From: Phascolarctobacterium succinatutens CAG:287
GTDB taxonomy: Bacteria > Bacillota > Negativicutes > Acidaminococcales > Acidaminococcaceae
NCBI RefSeq assembly: GCF_000434895.1
Contig: NZ_FR892829.1
Span: forward strand, 40,716-50,964
Reading direction: 5' to 3'
DNA length: 10,249 bases
In this document: in pieces, positions 7,555 to 10,249 of the stretch
How the letters are laid out: each line of letters starts with the position of its first letter
Numbering within the stretch: the first letter of the stretch is position 1
Made by a program: the position numbers and the translations under genes
The notes under the pieces: model-generated
The model's database searches: none
Seen by the model: the letters and a program-made list of their open reading frames with translations, nothing else
Told to the model about the DNA's origin: nothing

Positions 7555-7608
7555 AAAACGCCGTGGCTGCGGCAGGTCGATGACCTGCTGCGTAAGCCGC
7601 GGCGTTTT
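7555..7608 (-). terminator. Long hairpin, probable znuA terminator
   Basis: An almost perfect stem of about 24 bp with a 3-base loop and one 3-base bulge, bounded by AAAA and TTTT. Read on the minus strand it comes about 45 bp after the znuA stop and ends in TTTTT, a good intrinsic terminator. On the plus strand it has only four T residues and would be weaker. Confidence 0.7.
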
Positions 7609-7631
7609 GCTGTGCGTAGATAATTTTGTTT

Positions 7632-7661
7632 GCTGCCAAGATGGCAGCCTTTTTATTTTTT
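7632..7661 (+). terminator. Intrinsic terminator of the plus-strand small membrane protein gene
   Basis: GCTGCCA-AGA-TGGCAGC forms a 7-bp stem with a 3-base loop, followed by C and a T-rich run (TTTTTATTTTTT). The T-run overlaps the end of the convergent znuA gene, whose last Lys codons and stop it forms on the other strand. Confidence 0.75.
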
Positions 7662-8564
7662 CAGGCTTTTATAAATAGCGTCCAGGTTTTCTTCCATGCG
7701 GGTAAGATAGGTTTTCTCACCGTTGCTGCATTCAATAGTATATATTTCCTGCGTAGTGGCACCAACCTCGCGCGCCAGTGTTTCTGATGTTTTGGGGCTT
7801 ACCGCTTCTTCTACGAAGATAGTTTTTACATTGTGCTCCTTGCAGTAGGCTGTCAGCTTGGCCAGGTTTTGGGCGCTTGGTTCGCCGCTGGCAAAAACAT
7901 CCTCGATGCTTTGCTGCTGCAGGCCGAAGTCACGGCACAGGTAAGCAAAGGCAGCATGACCGGTGACAAAGTTTTTCTGAGGTATCTGTGCAAATAGCGT
8001 TTGGTATTTTAATAACAGCTCCTGCAGTTTTAGATGATAAACTTGCGCATTTTTTTTATAGAAATCAGCATTGGCCGGATCTGCCTGTGCCAGCGCTTGG
8101 GCAATGTTTTTCACTTCTGCTTGGGCGCAGCTCAAGCTTAGCCAGGTATGTGGGTCATACCGGCCGTGCTCGATAATCAAGTCCAGATCTGTCAGGCCGA
8201 TGAGCTTAATGCCTTTGGAAGCTTCCACTGTGACTAGTTTTTTGTTGTCGGCTGCTTTCACTGCCTGTTTAACCCAACGCTCCATACCATTGCTGTTGTA
8301 AATCAGAATATCGGCGTTGCTCAAGGCCTGCATAGTTTTAGTGGTAGGCTGAAAATCATGTGGCTCTGTGCCGTCGGGAATCAGGGAAGTTATATGAATT
8401 TTATCCTGTCCTACGGCCTGAGTAAATTCTTTCATAGCGTTAAAGGTTACCACAACCCGTAGCTTATGGTCTGCAGCAGGTGCAGGCTCCTTGCTGCCGC
8501 AGCCTGCCAGCAGACTGCAGAGCAGCAGTGTGCAAATACAAAAAATAATACTGAGCTTTTTCAT
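7653..8564 (-). CDS. znuA: Zinc ABC transporter substrate-binding lipoprotein ZnuA-type
   Basis: This 303-residue protein starts at the ATG at 8564 after AGGAGGA. Its signal peptide ends in LLAGC, a standard lipobox with Cys22 lipidated. It belongs to the TroA-type (cluster A-I) metal-binding proteins. Ligands visible are H69 (EPHDFQPT), H139 (DPHTWLS) and H203 (TGHAAFAYL); a His at the third position is the pattern of zinc-type rather than manganese-type members. The fourth ligand, usually Asp near the C-terminus, appears to be replaced by Glu278 (YTIECSNG), or E252/E253 might serve. The His-rich loop of E. coli ZnuA is absent; only EHGRYDPH remains. It lies divergent from the ATPase and permease genes and shares a regulatory spacer with them, so it supplies that transporter. 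Zn2+ is the likely substrate; Mn2+ is possible but less likely. Confidence 0.88.
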   Translation of the reverse strand: MKKLSIIFCICTLLLCSLLAGCGSKEPAPAADHKLRVVVTFNAMKEFTQAVGQDKIHITSLIPDGTEPHDFQPTTKTMQALSNADILIYNSNGMERWVKQAVKAADNKKLVTVEASKGIKLIGLTDLDLIIEHGRYDPHTWLSLSCAQAEVKNIAQALAQADPANADFYKKNAQVYHLKLQELLLKYQTLFAQIPQKNFVTGHAAFAYLCRDFGLQQQSIEDVFASGEPSAQNLAKLTAYCKEHNVKTIFVEEAVSPKTSETLAREVGATTQEIYTIECSNGEKTYLTRMEENLDAIYKSLKK

Positions 8565-8595
8565 GGGTTGTCCTCCTCATTTAAACATAAATAAA

Positions 8596-8610
8596 CGCAA
8601 ATGATTTGCA
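8596..8610. promoter_or_regulatory. Zur/Fur-family-like operator 1 (znuA side)
   Basis: CGCAAATGATTTGCA is a 7-1-7 palindrome with one mismatched end pair; its inner 13 bases are perfect. It lies about 10-24 bases after the predicted znuA transcription start, where a bound repressor would block the polymerase. It differs from operator 2 at two of 15 bases. That a Zur-type regulator binds it is inferred from the genes it flanks. Confidence 0.72.
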
Positions 8611-8626
8611 TATTATAGCAGATTTT

Positions 8627-8655
8627 ATCATAACACTCTTGAACTTTCTTGTCAA
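8627..8655 (-). promoter_or_regulatory. znuA promoter
   Basis: On the minus strand a perfect TTGACA (8655-8650) is separated by 17 bp from TATGAT (8632-8627), five of six matches to the -10 consensus. Transcription would begin near 8620, leaving a leader of about 55 bases. A perfect TATAAT at 8617-8612 is also present but has no suitable -35. Confidence 0.7.
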
Positions 8656-8661
8656 GCTAAA

Positions 8662-8676
8662 TGCAAATGACTTGCA
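8662..8676. promoter_or_regulatory. Zur/Fur-family-like operator 2 (znuCB side)
   Basis: TGCAAATGACTTGCA is a 7-1-7 palindrome with one mismatched pair; flanking bases extend it to ATGCAA-ATGAC-TTGCAT. It overlaps the -35 box of the znuCB promoter, so binding would exclude RNA polymerase. Its centre is 66 bp from that of operator 1. Confidence 0.72.
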
Positions 8677-8700
8677 TATTTGCCGGGTGAGGTCTATAAT
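8672..8700 (+). promoter_or_regulatory. znuCB promoter
   Basis: TTGCAT (8672-8677), 17 bp spacer, perfect TATAAT (8695-8700). The weak -35 lies within operator 2. The leader contains a hairpin, GGCAGC-GCAG-GCTGCC (8718-8733), without a T-run. Confidence 0.7.
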
Positions 8701-8755
8701 ATTTACTGCAACAAAAAGGCAGCGCAGGCTGCCGTGAGTAAATGAAGGAGCCAAT

Positions 8756-9421
8756 ATGATAGAACTGAAGCATATAGAATTTGCCTATGAATCCGGCAGC
8801 GAGCTGCTGCGCGATATCAATATGCAAGTAAATGACGGTGAATATATTGCCATTGTCGGCGAAAACGGCAGCGGCAAAAGTACGCTGGTCAAGCTGCTCT
8901 TGGGCTTGCTGGAGCCGTCAAAAGGTGAATTGAAGAATACTTTTAGCAGCATCGGCTACGTGCCGCAGCGTTTTGAAACACTCAACAGCCAGTTTCCGAT
9001 AACTGTATATGAGGTGATGGAATACTATCGCCGTGTGCTGAAGGTGACGGACAAGCAGGCTGTACGTCGCTGTTTGGAGCAGATGCATGTTTATGACCTG
9101 CGTGACCGTTTAATCGGTACGCTGAGCGGCGGCCAATGCCAGAAGGTACTCATTGCCAGAGCACTGCTGGGTAGCCCACAGCTGCTGATTTTTGATGAGC
9201 CCTCTACCGGCATTGATGTCAAGAGCCAGCAGGAGCTGTATAAATTTATGCAGGAGCTGCATGAGCAGGGTATTACCATTATCACGGTAGAGCATAACCT
9301 GAAATTTGCGGCGCGTAATGCCGATAAAATGTACCATGTCATGAACGGTTATGGTCATTTCTGCAATCCGCAGGAATATGTTCATGAATATATGCAGGAT
9401 AATGTAGGAGGTGCGGAATAA
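8756..9421 (+). CDS. znuC: Zinc ABC transporter ATP-binding protein ZnuC-type
   Basis: This 221-residue cytoplasmic ATPase starts at an ATG 5 bp after AAGGAG. All ABC motifs are intact: Walker A GENGSGKST (35-43), Q-loop Q71 (YVPQRF), signature LSGGQ (123-127), Walker B LLIFDEP (143-149), D-loop STGID, and switch H180. It would bind the cytoplasmic side of the neighbouring permease as a dimer and drive metal uptake. Its stop codon overlaps the permease start (TAATG, one base shared), a translationally coupled pair. The divergent binding-protein gene and the shared operator region support zinc over the manganese, iron or cobalt relatives of the same family. The length is typical for ATPases of the cluster A-I metal importers. 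Confidence 0.9.
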   Translation: MIELKHIEFAYESGSELLRDINMQVNDGEYIAIVGENGSGKSTLVKLLLGLLEPSKGELKNTFSSIGYVPQRFETLNSQFPITVYEVMEYYRRVLKVTDKQAVRRCLEQMHVYDLRDRLIGTLSGGQCQKVLIARALLGSPQLLIFDEPSTGIDVKSQQELYKFMQELHEQGITIITVEHNLKFAARNADKMYHVMNGYGHFCNPQEYVHEYMQDNVGGAE

Positions 9422-10218
9422 TGCTGGAATACGCTTTTATGCAGAATGCACTGCTGGTTTCTGTACTGATTTCTTTAATGTGTCCGATGATTGGTATGTT
9501 CCTGGTGCTGCGCCGCTATTCCATGATTGGCGATACGCTGGCGCATGCATCGCTGGCCGGTGTGGCGGTAGGCCTGCTTGTTAAGGTGAACCCGATTATC
9601 AGCGCCTTTGCCGTAACCTCTGTCTTTGCTGTGCTGATTGAGGTTTTGCGTCAGCGCTTCCGCCGCTATGCGGAGCTTATACTGGTTATCATTCTGTCGC
9701 TGTCTGTCGGTATTGCGATTACGATTATCAGCAGCGGTATGGTACATACTAATGTAGAAGCATTTTTGTTCGGCAGCATTCTGACCGTAACGCCTGACGA
9801 TGTGCTGGCGGTAGCAGTACTGTGCGTAGTGTCGCTGGCCGCCGTTTACCTTTTGTATCCGCAGCTGGTTATGCTGGCCTTTGATGAAGACGGTGCAAAA
9901 ATTGCCGGCGTAAAAACACGCCTGATTAATTATATCTTTGCTCTGCTGGTAGCAGCTATGGTTGCTGTTTCCATCCGTGTGGTAGGCATTCTGGTTATCA
10001 GCTCGCTGATTGCTCTGCCGGTGGCGGCGGCTCTGCAGCTGGGCAAGGGCTTTAAGGTGACGATGCTGGCAGCCATGGTGCTGAGCTTTATCGCTATTAT
10101 CACAGGCCTTGTGACCTCCTACTGGCTGGGTGCGGCGCCGGGTGGTGTAACTGCTTTGGTTTCGGTGGCTTTGCTGCTGCTGATTATCATCTACAAAGAA
10201 ATACGTACTGTCTTATAA
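9421..10218 (+). CDS. znuB: Zinc ABC transporter permease ZnuB-type
   Basis: This 265-residue integral membrane protein starts at the ATG overlapping the znuC stop; GGAGG just upstream, inside znuC, is its ribosome site. It shows about seven to eight hydrophobic helices. Family marks of the ABC-3 permeases are present: RRYSMIGDTLAHASLAGVAV near residues 31-50, NVEAFLFGSIL, FDEDGAKIAGV (cytoplasmic coupling region) and GILVISSLIALPVAAA. It forms the membrane channel through which metal delivered by the binding protein passes. The gene ends in TAA, and the remaining 31 bases of the window show no terminator or new gene, so the operon may continue to the right, where a Fur-family regulator gene would be a common neighbour. 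Confidence 0.9.
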   Translation: MLEYAFMQNALLVSVLISLMCPMIGMFLVLRRYSMIGDTLAHASLAGVAVGLLVKVNPIISAFAVTSVFAVLIEVLRQRFRRYAELILVIILSLSVGIAITIISSGMVHTNVEAFLFGSILTVTPDDVLAVAVLCVVSLAAVYLLYPQLVMLAFDEDGAKIAGVKTRLINYIFALLVAAMVAVSIRVVGILVISSLIALPVAAALQLGKGFKVTMLAAMVLSFIAIITGLVTSYWLGAAPGGVTALVSVALLLLIIIYKEIRTVL

Positions 10219-10249
10219 AGAAGCATTCCCGTAATCAACAAATATGAGC

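Noticed and set aside
8718..8733. Riboswitch or attenuator in the znuC leader
   Set aside because: Only a single 6-bp hairpin is present, with no T-run and too short a leader for a known riboswitch.

Overview
The window looks like chromosomal DNA from a Firmicutes-type bacterium of moderate GC. Strong AGGAGG-type ribosome binding sites, lipoprotein signal peptides and AT-rich spacers support this. A gut member of the Negativicutes (Phascolarctobacterium/Acidaminococcus-like) is my best guess. It rests on gene style and the C/G-rich intergenic repeats, not on a marker gene. No rRNA, tRNA, CRISPR array, transposase or phage gene was seen.

Left part, minus strand (1-2915). A solute-binding lipoprotein gene is followed 29 bp later by a membrane sensor gene that runs off the left edge. 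The sensor has two membrane helices around a large extracytoplasmic domain, then a long Gln-rich coiled coil. No permease or ATPase gene accompanies the binding protein, so the pair may be a sensing unit rather than an importer. A 366-bp AT-rich spacer separates it from the next, divergent block.

Middle, plus strand (3282-7202). Three genes resemble the ydjI, ydjG and ydjH partners of the Bacillus PspA envelope-stress system. The first is an SPFH-domain protein with a Pro/Gln linker and a zinc-ribbon array. The second is a double-zinc-ribbon protein with one C-terminal membrane helix. The third is a secreted or membrane TPM-domain protein. Their order differs from that in Bacillus, no pspA is in the window, and a 456-bp spacer carrying two copies of a C/G-rich repeat splits the first gene from the second. 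The TPM gene has an in-frame TAG at codon 111, although the reading frame continues intact to a normal C-terminus. A strong terminator closes the block.

After that comes a small Trp-rich membrane protein of unknown function (7217-7513) and a convergent terminator zone (7555-7661).

Right part (7653-10218). This is a divergent zinc-uptake locus: znuA on the minus strand and znuC-znuB on the plus strand. The 191-bp spacer holds two near-identical 15-bp palindromes, each placed on a recognisable promoter, as expected for control by a Fur-family (Zur-like) repressor. The binding protein captures metal (probably Zn2+) outside the membrane, ZnuB forms the channel and ZnuC supplies ATP hydrolysis.
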